64,000 nucleotides of DNA from Streptomyces sp. V2I9 (GCF_030817475.1 NZ_JAUSZJ010000002.1:5842626-5906625), one strand, 5' to 3'; positions 54,373-62,362 are shown, numbered from the stretch's first letter. A program made the numbers and translations. The notes: generated by a model from the sequence alone, not told the origin.

Positions 54373-55328
54373 AGCCGCCTCCCGTAGTCCACCGACCCGC
54401 TCAGCGCCTCGCCCACCGCCAGCCCCGCCCAGAACTCCTCACCCTGCTTCGCCACGTACTCCGCGTGATCCGCCGTCCCGTACACCCACTCCTCCAGCCA
54501 CGCCCGCAGCCGCGCCGGATCCGCGCTGATCGCGGACCAGGACCGGTAGAAGGCGTTGTCCCGGTCGTAGTGGCCCTGCGCGAACGACGGATGCGCCCCG
54601 CGCGGACAGACCACCACCGCGTCCACCGCGTGCGCGGGGATCAGCGTGCGGTTCGGGTCCGCACGGATCACCTCGTCCGCCACCAGCTCCTCCACCACCA
54701 CGATCGCCCGGTCCGCCGCGTACACCGCCTCGGCCTGGACCCCGGTCAGGCCCCAGATCTGGGTGTTGCCCCGGCGGTCGGCGCGTTGCGCGTGGACGAT
54801 CGTCACATCCGGGTTCACAGGCGGTACCACGTAGATCTGCTCGGGCCGCCCGTCCGGCCCCGGATACGGCGAAGTGACCTTGCGGATGGCCGGGTTGACC
54901 GCGGGCAGGTCGCTCCCGCCGTACGAGCGCAGTGGATGGAACGGCAGCCGCTGCGCCCCCGCGACGTAGCGGCACACCATCCCGTAGTGGCTGTACTCCT
55001 CGAACTCCAGCGGCTCCGGATCGGCCCGCTCGATCCGCCGCCGCAGTTCACCGAGCGAACCGGCGGAGGAGTTGCCCACGAACGACGAGACCAGCCGCGT
55101 CACGCAGCCCGCCGCCAGCATCTGGTCCACCACGATGTCCGCCGTCATCCGTACGACGGTCAGGCCGCGCCGGCCCTGCCGGATGATCTCGTGGCCCGCG
55201 GCGGTCGGGATGAGGTGGGTGAACCCCTCCAGGCTCACGGTGTCCCCGTCGCGCACATGGCGCGCGACGGCCTCCCGCAGCGGGACGACCTTGTCCGCCG
55301 CCCTGCCGTCGGCCGGCGTCCGTTCCAC
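54369..55328 (-). CDS. CoA-transferase subunit A
   Basis: This 319-residue alpha subunit has VSLEGFTHLIPTAAGHEIIR and VSSFVGNSSAGSLGELRRRI, typical of the GctA-like group in Actinobacteria. With subunit B it moves CoA between carboxylic acids. The GTG start follows GGGGAG. It is the first gene of a minus-strand operon (A, B, hydroxyacyl-CoA dehydrogenase) divergent from a LysR gene, and the candidate LysR site at 55387-55400 is 58 bp upstream of its start. Confidence 0.9.
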   Translation of the reverse strand: MERTPADGRAADKVVPLREAVARHVRDGDTVSLEGFTHLIPTAAGHEIIRQGRRGLTVVRMTADIVVDQMLAAGCVTRLVSSFVGNSSAGSLGELRRRIERADPEPLEFEEYSHYGMVCRYVAGAQRLPFHPLRSYGGSDLPAVNPAIRKVTSPYPGPDGRPEQIYVVPPVNPDVTIVHAQRADRRGNTQIWGLTGVQAEAVYAADRAIVVVEELVADEVIRADPNRTLIPAHAVDAVVVCPRGAHPSFAQGHYDRDNAFYRSWSAISADPARLRAWLEEWVYGTADHAEYVAKQGEEFWAGLAVGEALSGSVDYGRRL

Positions 55329-55386
55329 AGCACTCCCCGGCGTCGGTGTACAGGTCGCCCCACCGTGCCAGGGCTCATTGATCGGT

Positions 55387-55400
55387 GTCCAATACCGAAT
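55387..55400. promoter_or_regulatory. Candidate LysR operator, site 1
   Basis: GTCCAATACCGAAT lies between the divergent CoA-transferase and LysR genes and is flanked by TCGGT/ACCGA inverted arms (55382-55398). A near-identical 14-mer in reverse orientation lies before the thiolase gene (56453-56466). Confidence 0.6.
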
Positions 55401-55507
55401 TAGGCTCGGATTGAGATGCCCGACGTATCACCGGGGGTGCCGGAGGCACCGCGGGCGGAAGAAGACCGGGAAGACGGAGACCGGGGAGCCGGGAAGGGGG
55501 GACCCGC

Positions 55508-56425
55508 GTGGAACTGCGCCATCTGAGAGCCTTCCTCACCGTGGCCGAGGAACTGCACTTCGGCCGGGCCGCCAAACGCCTCCAGATGGCACAGCCACCC
55601 CTGAGCCAGCAGATCCGGCAGGTGGAGAAGGAGCTCGGCGTCCAGCTCTTCCGCCGCAACACGCGCTCCGTACGGCTCACCGGCGCGGGGGAGGCGTTCC
55701 TCGACCCCGTACGGACCGTCCTCGACGACCTCGACACCGCCGTACGGGCCGCCCGCTCCGCGGGGAAGGGCGAATACGGCCGGGTCACCATCGGCTTCGC
55801 CGGGGCCTCCAGCCACGAGACGCTGCCCCGCCTCACCCGCGCCGTACGCGCCGCGCACCCCGGACTCGAACTGGTCATGACCGGTCAGACGTACGCCGAC
55901 GTCGCGCTGAACCGGGTCGCCGACGGCTCGCTCGATCTGGGCTTCGTCCGGCTGCCGGTGAACCGGCCCGGAGTGGAACACCGGGTGATCGACGAGGAGG
56001 AGCTGCTCTGCGCCCTGCCCTGCGACCATCCGCTCGCCCGGTTCGACGCCGTGCCGCTCGGCGAACTGGCGGACGAACCGTTCGTCTCCTTCCCCGCCAA
56101 CACCGGCTCCACCGTGCGCAACGCCCTGACGGAGGCGTGCGAGGGAGCCGGGTTCACTCCGCGCGTCGTCCAGGAGGCCCCCGACTCGTACACGATCATG
56201 GCGCTCGTCGCCGCCGGGGTCGGCGTCACGCTCACGGTCACCTCCGTACGGCACATCCAGCAGAGCGGTCTCGTCTACCGCCCCCTCGCCGGACCGCCCA
56301 TCCGGCTCCAGGCGGCCCTGGCATGGCGGGCCGACAACCCCTCCGCCGCCCTGCACGCCGTGCTCGCCGTCGCCCGCGACGCCCTGCCGACCCCCGGACC
56401 CGGCCCGCGTACGGGACCCGATTGA
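55508..56425 (+). CDS. LysR-family regulator of the CoA-transferase/thiolase genes
   Basis: This 305-residue protein has a helix-turn-helix MELRHLRAFLTVAEELHFGR, then AQPPLSQQIRQVEKELG, close to the BenM/CatR group that senses aromatic-acid metabolites. The effector domain follows at ~90-290. GTG start after AAGGGGGGACCCGC. Its location between two catabolic transcription units sharing a 14-bp element makes it their likely regulator and the pathway likely an aromatic- or dicarboxylic-acid one. No ring-cleavage genes are present in the window. Confidence 0.9.
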   Translation: MELRHLRAFLTVAEELHFGRAAKRLQMAQPPLSQQIRQVEKELGVQLFRRNTRSVRLTGAGEAFLDPVRTVLDDLDTAVRAARSAGKGEYGRVTIGFAGASSHETLPRLTRAVRAAHPGLELVMTGQTYADVALNRVADGSLDLGFVRLPVNRPGVEHRVIDEEELLCALPCDHPLARFDAVPLGELADEPFVSFPANTGSTVRNALTEACEGAGFTPRVVQEAPDSYTIMALVAAGVGVTLTVTSVRHIQQSGLVYRPLAGPPIRLQAALAWRADNPSAALHAVLAVARDALPTPGPGPRTGPD

Positions 56426-56446
56426 GACGCCCCCTCTCTCCATGGG

Positions 56447-56489
56447 CTTCGCATCCGGTATTGGACCGGCTCAGTCCCCGGATGCGAAG
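56447..56489. promoter_or_regulatory. Inverted repeat and candidate LysR operator, site 2, before the thiolase gene
   Basis: CTTCGCATCCGG (56447-56458) and CCGGATGCGAAG (56478-56489) are perfect 12-bp arms with a 19-base spacer. Inside and overlapping the left arm is ATCCGGTATTGGAC (56453-56466), whose complement matches site 1 at 13 of 14 bases. It may also terminate the LysR transcript. Confidence 0.6.
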
Positions 56490-56549
56490 GTCACCCCGTA
56501 CCCGGCCCGCCCCCGCACTCCGACCGCCCCGCCGAAGGAAGGCCCCGCC

Positions 56550-57770
56550 GTGCAGCCCGATGTCGTCATCTGCGAGCCCCTGCGCACCCCCATCGGCCGG
56601 TTCGGCGGGGCTTTCGCCCAGCAGACCCCCGCCGCGCTGGCCGCGCGCGTCATCGCGGAGATCGTCGCCCGGACCGGCATCGACCCCGTCCGGGTCGACG
56701 AGGTGATCCTCGGCCACGCCTACCCGACCAGCGAGGCCCCCGCCATCGGCCGGGTCGCCGCCCTGGACGCCGGACTGCCCCCCACGGTCACCGGTTCCCA
56801 GATCGACCGGCGCTGCGGCTCCGGGCTCCAGGCGGTGCTGGACGCGGCGATGCAGATCCGGGCCGGGTTCAGCGACGTCGTGATCGCGGGCGGCGTCGAT
56901 GTGATGAGTGCCGCGCCCTACTACACCCACGACGGACGCTGGGGCATCAAGGGTCCCGGCCTCCAGCTCCACGACGCCCTCGCCCGCGGCCGCGTCACCG
57001 CGGGGGGCATCCACCACCCGGTCCCCGGCGGCATGATCGAGACGGCGGAGAACCTGCGCCGCGCGTACGGCATCAGCCGCGCCGACCAGGACGCCCTGGC
57101 CCTCCGCTCCCAGCGTCGCGCGGCCCGTGCCGCCGCCGAGGGCCGCTACGACGCGGAGACCGTCCCCGTCACCGTACGCACCCGCAAGGGCGAGACGGCC
57201 ATCACCGCCGACGAGCACCCCCGCCCCGACACCACGGCCGACCAACTCGCTTCCCTGCGACCGGTGATGGCGAAGTCCGACCCGGATGCCACGGTCACCG
57301 CGGGCAACGCCAGCGGCCAGAACGACGCGGCCGCCGCGTGCCTGGTCACCAGCGCCGCGACCGCCGAACGGCTCGGTCTCGTCCCGCTCGTCCGCCTCGT
57401 CTCCTTCGCCCGCGCCGGAGTCCCCGCCGCGACGATGGGTATCGCCCCCGTCTCCGCCACCCGCGCCGCCCTGGACCGGGCGGGCCTCACCCTCGCCGAC
57501 CTCGACCTGATCGAGCTGAACGAGGCGTTCGCCGCCCAGGTCCTGGCCTGCACACGGGAGTTGGGCCTCGGCGAGACGGACCACGAGGAGCGGATCAACG
57601 TCAACGGCTCGGGCATCTCACTCGGCCACCCGGTCGGCGCCACCGGAGCGCGCATCCTCGCCACCCTCACCCGCGAACTCCACCGCAGCCAGGGACGGTA
57701 CGGCCTGGAGACGATGTGCATCGGCGGCGGCCAGGGCCTCGCCGCGATCTTCGAACGCATCGATGGCTGA
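56550..57770 (+). CDS. Acetyl-CoA acyltransferase (thiolase)
   Basis: This 406-residue thiolase cleaves 3-oxoacyl-CoA with CoA. The nucleophilic C89 lies in IDRRCGSGLQAVLDAAMQI; the other active-site motifs are NEAFAAQVLA, GSGISLGHPVGATGAR (His) and CIGGGQGLA (second Cys). The GTG at 56550 follows GAAGGAAGG and begins the conserved PDVVICEPLRTPIGRFGG. With the CoA-transferase and hydroxyacyl-CoA dehydrogenase it completes conversion of an acid to acetyl-CoA units; a PcaF-like role (3-oxoadipyl-CoA) is possible. Confidence 0.94.
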   Translation: MQPDVVICEPLRTPIGRFGGAFAQQTPAALAARVIAEIVARTGIDPVRVDEVILGHAYPTSEAPAIGRVAALDAGLPPTVTGSQIDRRCGSGLQAVLDAAMQIRAGFSDVVIAGGVDVMSAAPYYTHDGRWGIKGPGLQLHDALARGRVTAGGIHHPVPGGMIETAENLRRAYGISRADQDALALRSQRRAARAAAEGRYDAETVPVTVRTRKGETAITADEHPRPDTTADQLASLRPVMAKSDPDATVTAGNASGQNDAAAACLVTSAATAERLGLVPLVRLVSFARAGVPAATMGIAPVSATRAALDRAGLTLADLDLIELNEAFAAQVLACTRELGLGETDHEERINVNGSGISLGHPVGATGARILATLTRELHRSQGRYGLETMCIGGGQGLAAIFERIDG

Positions 57771-58064
57771 GGGCGGTACGCCGCTCGAAGCCGAGCCGGA
57801 ACAGGAATAGTCCGTACTCCGGGTCGAGCCGGACGCGCAGGGGCGTCGTAGGGACGGTAGGCCCGCGCTGGCGTGACGGGCGCCGTTCGGAGAACTCCGA
57901 GAGTGGTGCGGCCGTCGGGACGCCTCTCCGGCTGGGCGGCACAGAGGTTGAGCGGTCCGACCCCGTCGAACCGACCGCCCCACGCGCACACGCGAAGGCC
58001 CGGCCGGACAGTCCCCGCTGCCCGGCCGGACCTCGTTCTCCCGTGGGAGCTCCGGCAGCCCTGA
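57771..58064. other. Gap between thiolase and chaplin genes
   Basis: These 294 bases separate two convergent genes. CCCGGCCGGA is repeated directly at about 57999 and 58020. I find no supported gene or clear terminator. Confidence 0.45.
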
Positions 58065-58730
58065 TCAGTCCCGCGCGCCGCGGGCGCGGCGCATCAGCAC
58101 CGTGCCGCCGAGCAGCAGCGCGGCGCTCGCGCCGGCGGCCAGCCCCAGGTCGGCGGCGCCGGTGTCGGCGAGGTGCGCACCCGGAGTGTTGGGGCCGGGC
58201 GTGCCGGTGCCGGGGGTCCCCGAACCGGGGGTGTCGGTACCGGGCGTGTCGGTCGGCGGCTCGTACACCGGGGGCTCGTCCACGGGCGGTTCGTTCACCG
58301 GGGGCTCGTCGACCGGCGGCTCGTCCACCGGCGGCTTGTCCACCGGGGGTTCGTCGACCGGCGGCTCGTCCACGGGCGGCTCGTCCACGGGCGGCTCGTC
58401 GACCGGGGGTTCGTCGACCGGCGGTTCATCGACGGGCGGCTCGTCGACCGGGGGCTCGTCGATCGGCGGGTGGTTGTGCTTCGGGCCGTCGGCGTTCACG
58501 CAGGTGTTGCCGAAGGCAGGGTTCAGCAGGGCGATCACATTGACGGTGTTGCCGCAGACGTTGACCGGGATGTGCACCGGCACCTGCACGGCGTTGCCCG
58601 AAGCGACTCCCGGCGAGCCGACCGCCGCCCCCTCGGCCGCCGCGTCGGCGTGCGCGGTGCCGCCCACCGCCGCCAGGAGGCCTGATGCGGCCGCCATGAC
58701 GATCATGCTTTTGTTCAGGACCTGTCGCAT
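58065..58730 (-). CDS. Sortase-anchored chaplin with PPVDE repeat stalk
   Basis: This 221-residue surface protein has a signal peptide (to about GGTAHA), one chaplin domain (AVQVPVHIPVNVCGNTVNVI ... NPAFGNTC, with the two conserved cysteines), then fourteen five-residue PPVDE-type repeats and a Thr/Pro/Gly spacer. It ends with the sorting signal LADTG, a hydrophobic helix and RRARGARD, matching the LAxTG class used by streptomycete SrtE sortases. It should be covalently linked to the hyphal wall and nucleate the hydrophobic coat. Long chaplins of S. coelicolor (ChpA-C) carry two chaplin domains; this one has one plus a repeat stalk. ATG after GGAAGGGCAAGTA. Confidence 0.93.
   Translation of the reverse strand: MRQVLNKSMIVMAAASGLLAAVGGTAHADAAAEGAAVGSPGVASGNAVQVPVHIPVNVCGNTVNVIALLNPAFGNTCVNADGPKHNHPPIDEPPVDEPPVDEPPVDEPPVDEPPVDEPPVDEPPVDEPPVDKPPVDEPPVDEPPVNEPPVDEPPVYEPPTDTPGTDTPGSGTPGTGTPGPNTPGAHLADTGAADLGLAAGASAALLLGGTVLMRRARGARD
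58260..58469. repeat. Fourteen tandem 15-bp units within the chaplin gene
   Basis: Exactly fourteen 15-bp units encode PPVDE with single variants (PPIDE, PPVDK, PPVNE, PPVYE). Copy number is likely to vary between strains. Confidence 0.9.
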
Positions 58731-59280
58731 TACTTGCCCTTCCTTAGGACATTCGCCAGGACATCGCGTGGGTGCTTCGCACGCGGGGACGGGCAGCCGT
58801 AGGGCGGCGGAGCCGCAGCACGGCCGGAGCCCGCGGGAAACCCTGGTGAAAAATTTGGTGAAGACGTGCGCGTTGCACGACTGCCCTAACGACTCGGGGC
58901 GGGGCGGGAAACTTGGAGTTGCGGGGAAGTTGTGTAATCACCCGAATAGGTGGTGGCCGTAGGGCTCGCGTATCCCGGCTGTCAGCGCGAGAAAAACGAT
59001 TCGTCGCCAACTCGATGCATTTCACGCCTGGTTGACCGTGACAGTCTCGACTCCGTCCGCACGAGCATGCGTCAGAACCGGTGACCATCGCCCACCCGTT
59101 CGGGCGAATGGCCGCATACGTCGGTACGTGCAATTCCTTCACGAACGTGCGGCCGTGCGGACCGGGTGCGCGGCCACTCCCGGCGTCCGGCATTCGGGTG
59201 AATACGCGGAACCAAATGGCCTCGGGCCGGGTTGACCAGGGCGCTCCGCCACGGGGCAATCGGTGCGAGAAGGGTTAATC
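58731..59280. other. Intergenic region between the chaplin and rodlin genes
   Basis: These 550 bases are AT-richer than their surroundings and hold the divergent promoters of the long chaplin and the first rodlin. ATTCGGG-type motifs occur at 58941-58947 (reverse) and 59192-59198. No gene is supported. Confidence 0.5.
59189..59211 (+). promoter_or_regulatory. Conserved upstream motif of coat genes, copy 1
   Basis: GGCATTCGGGTGAATACGCG lies about 90 bp before the first rodlin gene. GGCATTCGGG recurs exactly at 59813-59822 before the short chaplin, with 8 of the next 13 bases also shared. Confidence 0.45.
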
Positions 59281-59682
59281 GTGATCAAGAAGGTTCTGGC
59301 TACGGGCGCTGTCGCCGCCTCCGTCCTCGGTCTCGGCACGACGCAGGCCATGGCCATCGCCAACGACGGCGGCACCACGACGCTCAACGGCAACGGTGCT
59401 TCGCAGGCGTACGGCAACTCCGAGACCCACGGCGACTGGAGCCCGCAGTTCGCGCTCGTCCAGGGCTCGCTGAACAAGCCCTGCATCGCCCTGCCGGCCA
59501 AGGCGAACGTCGGTTCGCTGCTCGGCGTCGTGCCGATCTCGGTCCAGGACATCAACGTCCTGTCCTCGCCGCAGAACCAGCAGTGCACCGAGAACTCCAC
59601 CCAGGCCAAGGGCGACGAGGCCCTGTCGCACATCCTGGAGGACATCCCGATCCTCTCCGGCAACGGCGCCGGCAACAACTGA
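59281..59682 (+). CDS. Rodlin (first copy)
   Basis: This 133-residue secreted protein has a signal peptide MIKKVLATGAVAASVLGLGT ending near AMA. The mature part ([20 protein letters not shown] ... LSGNGAGNN) is the rodlin family, which with chaplins forms the paired-rod layer on aerial hyphae and spores. Two cysteines are present (NKPCIAL, NQQCTEN). The GTG follows GAGAAGGGTTAATC. It is nearly identical to the second copy over the mature region. A long hairpin follows. Confidence 0.94.
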   Translation: MIKKVLATGAVAASVLGLGTTQAMAIANDGGTTTLNGNGASQAYGNSETHGDWSPQFALVQGSLNKPCIALPAKANVGSLLGVVPISVQDINVLSSPQNQQCTENSTQAKGDEALSHILEDIPILSGNGAGNN

Positions 59683-59699
59683 CCCGCGGCCTTCCGACT

Positions 59700-59744
59700 C
59701 GGGCCCGAGCCCTCGGCGTTCCTCCACCGAGCGGCTCGGGCCCG
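59700..59744 (+). terminator. Terminator after the first rodlin gene
   Basis: Outer 12-bp stem (59700-59711 with 59733-59744) plus an inner CTCGG/CCGAG stem. Confidence 0.75.
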
Positions 59745-59812
59745 TTGCTCTGCCGGGGCGCGATGCGGCCGCTGCCGTGCGTGTTCTCCGCGGTGCGGCA
59801 GCCGGGCGTTGC

Positions 59813-59835
59813 GGCATTCGGGCGTATATCCGGGA
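59813..59835 (+). promoter_or_regulatory. Conserved upstream motif of coat genes, copy 2
   Basis: GGCATTCGGGCGTATATCCG lies 162 bp before the short chaplin start codon. It matches the motif before the first rodlin; GCATTCGGG also occurs reversed at 60348-60356 before the small secreted protein gene. Confidence 0.45.
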
Positions 59836-59974
59836 ATTCGCCCGTCGAACAGTTCCTCTTCCGGACGTTCATCGTTACGTAGGACAGCGCCGGAGTCGTG
59901 AGAGATCAGGACCTGACTCGGGCGGACGCGACAGTCGTGGCCGCACCGGACTCCGCCGAGGAAAGGGTAGAGAA

Positions 59975-60208
59975 GTGAAGTACACCAAGGTTGCCGCAGT
60001 CGCCGCCGGTACGCTCATGGCGATGGGCGTCGCCGCGCCGGCCATGGCCGACGCGGGTGCCGGGGCCGTCGCCGCGCACTCCCCGGGCGTGCTGTCCGGC
60101 AACATCGTCCAGGCCCCGATCCACATTCCGGTCAACGTCTGCGGCAACACCGTCAACGTGATCGGCGTGCTGAACCCGGCCTTCGGCAACACCTGCGCCA
60201 ACGTGTGA
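59975..60208 (+). CDS. Short chaplin
   Basis: This 77-residue protein has a signal peptide (KYTKVAAVAAGTLMAMGVAA, cleaved near AMA) and one chaplin domain GNIVQAPIHIPVNVCGNTVN ... NPAFGNTCANV with both cysteines. It lacks a sorting signal, so it is of the small secreted type (ChpD-H) that self-assembles into amyloid-like fibrils and lowers surface tension. The GTG follows GAAAGGGTAGAGAA. It lies between rodlin genes in the same orientation and is followed by a strong hairpin. Confidence 0.94.
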   Translation: MKYTKVAAVAAGTLMAMGVAAPAMADAGAGAVAAHSPGVLSGNIVQAPIHIPVNVCGNTVNVIGVLNPAFGNTCANV

Positions 60209-60246
60209 CCTGGTGACCGGTCGGGCCGCAGGCCCGCGTAACCGAT

Positions 60247-60278
60247 GGGCCCCGGACGGCAGATGTCGTCCGGGGCCC
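60247..60278 (+). terminator. Terminator after the short chaplin gene
   Basis: A perfect 12-bp stem (60247-60258 with 60267-60278) with an 8-base loop, followed by TTCCT. Confidence 0.8.
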
Positions 60279-60467
60279 TTCCTGCGCCGGATTCACCCCT
60301 GTTCGGACAGGTGGGCGATGCCGGAGAAAGATGGTGTCCCATAGTTTCCCGAATGCGGACTGATCGTTGATCAGAAGGAAAGCGGCAGAAGTCACAGGCA
60401 AAGAAGACCTTGTGTGCGGCACGGAGACGTGACCGAAGCAGACGCCGCGCGGAAGGGAACCAGAAAA

Positions 60468-60758
60468 GTGAAGTACGCGAAGACCGCCGCCCTCGTTGTC
60501 GGTTCCGTGGCTGCCCTCGGAGCGGCTGCCCCCGCCTTCGCCGCTACTACGCCCACGGCCCCCAACTTCAGCCTCGACGGCGGCCTGAACCAGGTGATGG
60601 CCAGCGCTCCGCAGGTCGTCGACCCGCTGGTGGACACGGCCGCCGAGACCACCGAGACGCTCTCGGAGAACGGCACGGTCGGCAAGCTGGCGGGCCAGGC
60701 GACCGGTGCGGTCGAGGGCGCGGCTCCGCTGCTGGGCGGCGTCCCCCTCGGCGGCTGA
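60468..60758 (+). CDS. Small secreted protein of the coat cluster, function unknown
   Basis: This 96-residue protein has a signal peptide KYAKTAALVVGSVAALGAAA cleaved near AFA. The ~65-residue mature part has no cysteine, starts TTPTAPNFSLDGGLNQVM and ends GGVPLGG; it is acidic and Ala/Thr-rich with a likely central helix (DPLVDTAAETTETLSENG). I do not recognise the family. The N-terminus resembles that of the short chaplin next to it, and the position between chaplin and rodlin genes suggests a coat or assembly role. GTG after GGAAGGGAACCAGAAAA. Confidence 0.85.
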   Translation: MKYAKTAALVVGSVAALGAAAPAFAATTPTAPNFSLDGGLNQVMASAPQVVDPLVDTAAETTETLSENGTVGKLAGQATGAVEGAAPLLGGVPLGG

Positions 60759-60827
60759 CCGCCGCGGCACGGCCGATTCTCCAGGCTTCTTCGTCTGATC
60801 CGCATCCTTACCCAGAAGGGCTTTTCC

Positions 60828-61238
60828 ATGTTCAAGAAGATCATGTCCTCGGCGGCCGTCGCCGTCTCCATCGTCGGCGTCTCCGCCGCGGCCGCCCCCT
60901 CCGCCATGGCCATCGCCAACGACGGCGGCACCACGACGCTCAACGGCAACGGTGCTTCGCAGGCGTACGGCAACTCCGAGACCCACGGCGACTGGAGCCC
61001 GCAGTTCGCGCTCATCCAGGGCTCGCTGAACAAGCCCTGCATCGCCCTGCCGGCCAAGGCGAACGTCGGTTCGCTGCTCGGCGTCGTGCCGATCTCGGTC
61101 CAGGACATCAACGTCCTGTCCTCGCCGCAGAACCAGCAGTGCACCGAGAACTCCACCCAGGCCAAGGGCGATGAGGCCCTGTCGCACCTGCTGAACGACA
61201 TCCCGATCCTCTCCGGCAACGGCGCCGGCAACAACTGA
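60828..61238 (+). CDS. Rodlin (second copy)
   Basis: This 136-residue rodlin has a different signal peptide from the first copy (FKKIMSSAAVAVSIVGVSAA) but an almost identical mature part. Over 336 aligned bases (60903-61238 against 59347-59682) I count about six differences, including V to I and HILED to HLLND. The ATG follows AGAAGGGCTTTTCC. Rodlins form the ordered rodlet layer with chaplins on the aerial surface. Confidence 0.94.
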   Translation: MFKKIMSSAAVAVSIVGVSAAAAPSAMAIANDGGTTTLNGNGASQAYGNSETHGDWSPQFALIQGSLNKPCIALPAKANVGSLLGVVPISVQDINVLSSPQNQQCTENSTQAKGDEALSHLLNDIPILSGNGAGNN

Positions 61239-61278
61239 TACCGGGAAGCGGGGGTCCGCACCGTCCGACACGCGTGGC

Positions 61279-61334
61279 GCCGGTCCATGCCGCCGTCACG
61301 GCGACCGTTCTTCGCCGTGACGGCCGGGACCGGC
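61279..61334 (+). terminator. Terminator after the second rodlin gene
   Basis: Inner 13-bp stem (61292-61304 with 61312-61324) inside an outer 8-bp stem GCCGGTCC/GGACCGGC. Confidence 0.72.
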
Positions 61335-61446
61335 CCTTCGGAGTGCACGGACCACGGTGTGCGGGAGCCACCGGCCGGGGCATCCGGTTGGGCCGGATGC
61401 CGTAGCCCCGGCTGACGATCCGGGCCGGGCCGGGTAGGGCCTTCCC

Positions 61447-61653
61447 ATGGATCCGTACGACAGTCAGACCTCGCAGAGTGGTGAGCGGCACCCCGCGCCG
61501 ACCGGCACCCCGATCTACGACCGGCTCGTCGCCGAATGGCGGGCTGCCGGCGGCGACCACCCCTTCGCCGAACCGGATCCGGGCGCGGCCCCTCGCCGTG
61601 GCGTCGGGTTCGTACCGGCGGCGCGCACCTCGGAACCGGCCCCTGGGAACTGA
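61447..61653 (+). CDS. Small hypothetical protein
   Basis: This 68-residue protein contains GTPIYDRLVAEWRAAGGDHP, a motif I associate with short conserved proteins of Streptomyces; no function is known. The C-terminal half is low-complexity. TAGGGC at 61435-61440 ends six bases before the ATG and there is no RBS, so a leaderless mRNA is likely. It sits between two rodlin genes but has no signal peptide. Confidence 0.65.
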   Translation: MDPYDSQTSQSGERHPAPTGTPIYDRLVAEWRAAGGDHPFAEPDPGAAPRRGVGFVPAARTSEPAPGN

Positions 61654-61770
61654 GGAAAGCGTCGATCTCGCGCCGGAAACAACCCATTTGAGTGGTACCG
61701 CGCAACCGATCAGGGGCAGTGGCAGTTGATCAGTACGTTCCACAACGGAACGCTCCGAAAGGTGAAGTTG

Positions 61771-62178
61771 ATGAAGAAGATGATGGCCGGCGCTGCAGTG
61801 GCCGTGTCCCTGCTCGGTCTGTCCGCTGCTGCGGCTCCCTCGGCCATGGCGATCGGCAACGACGGGGGAACCACCACCCTCAACGGCAACGGTGCCGAGT
61901 CGGAGATCGGCAACGCCGAGACGGAGGGCGACTTCAGCCCGCAGAGTCAGCTCGTCCAGGGCACCCTGAACAAGCTGTGCGTCGGCCTGCCCCTCAAGGC
62001 CAATGTCGGTTCGCTCATCGGTGTCGTGCCGATCGCGGTCCAGGACGTCAACGTCCTCTCCAACCCGCAGAACCAGCAGTGCGCCGACAACTCGACCCAG
62101 GCCAAGGGCGACGAGCCGCTGTCGCACATCCTGGACGACATCCCGGTCCTCTCGGGCAACGGCGTCGGCAACAACTGA
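61771..62178 (+). CDS. Rodlin (third, divergent copy)
   Basis: This 135-residue rodlin has a signal peptide ([20 protein letters not shown], cleaved near AMA). The mature part [20 protein letters not shown] ... LSGNGVGNN is clearly homologous to the other two but differs at many positions, especially [18 protein letters not shown]. The ATG at 61771 follows AAAGG eight bases away. S. coelicolor has two rodlins (RdlA, RdlB), so a third, diverged copy may have a distinct role. Confidence 0.93.
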   Translation: MKKMMAGAAVAVSLLGLSAAAAPSAMAIGNDGGTTTLNGNGAESEIGNAETEGDFSPQSQLVQGTLNKLCVGLPLKANVGSLIGVVPIAVQDVNVLSNPQNQQCADNSTQAKGDEPLSHILDDIPVLSGNGVGNN

Positions 62179-62203
62179 CGCACCACAATCTGAGGCGTTG
62201 AAC

Positions 62204-62239
62204 GCGGGCGGTCCGGAGATCACTCTCCAGGCCGCCCGC
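62204..62239 (+). terminator. Terminator after the third rodlin gene
   Basis: GCGGGCGG (62204-62211) pairs with CCGCCCGC (62232-62239); an inner GGAG/CTCC stem lies between. Confidence 0.65.
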
Positions 62240-62296
62240 CGCCGTTCCCGCGACGCGACACGCACGCCGTCCGCGGCGGGGGTGGCGCGCACGGGG

Positions 62297-62330
62297 GAGG
62301 CCCACCACCCCACGCGGGGTGATGGGCCTC
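62297..62330 (-). terminator. Terminator after the DUF5949-like gene
   Basis: A 15-bp stem with one mismatch (62297-62311 with 62316-62330) and a four-base loop, 32 bp beyond the minus-strand stop codon. Confidence 0.65.
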
Positions 62331-62362
62331 GGACGGGTCTCCTGAACGGCGGGGCGCCGTCC

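Noticed and set aside
57873-58064. A 63-codon open frame after the thiolase gene
   Set aside because: Arg/Pro-rich composition, no RBS and no recognisable motif; it fits a chance frame in a GC-rich gap.
58260-58469. Regular 15-bp repeats considered as a CRISPR array
   Set aside because: Units are contiguous without spacers and stay in frame, encoding PPVDE repeats of a chaplin.
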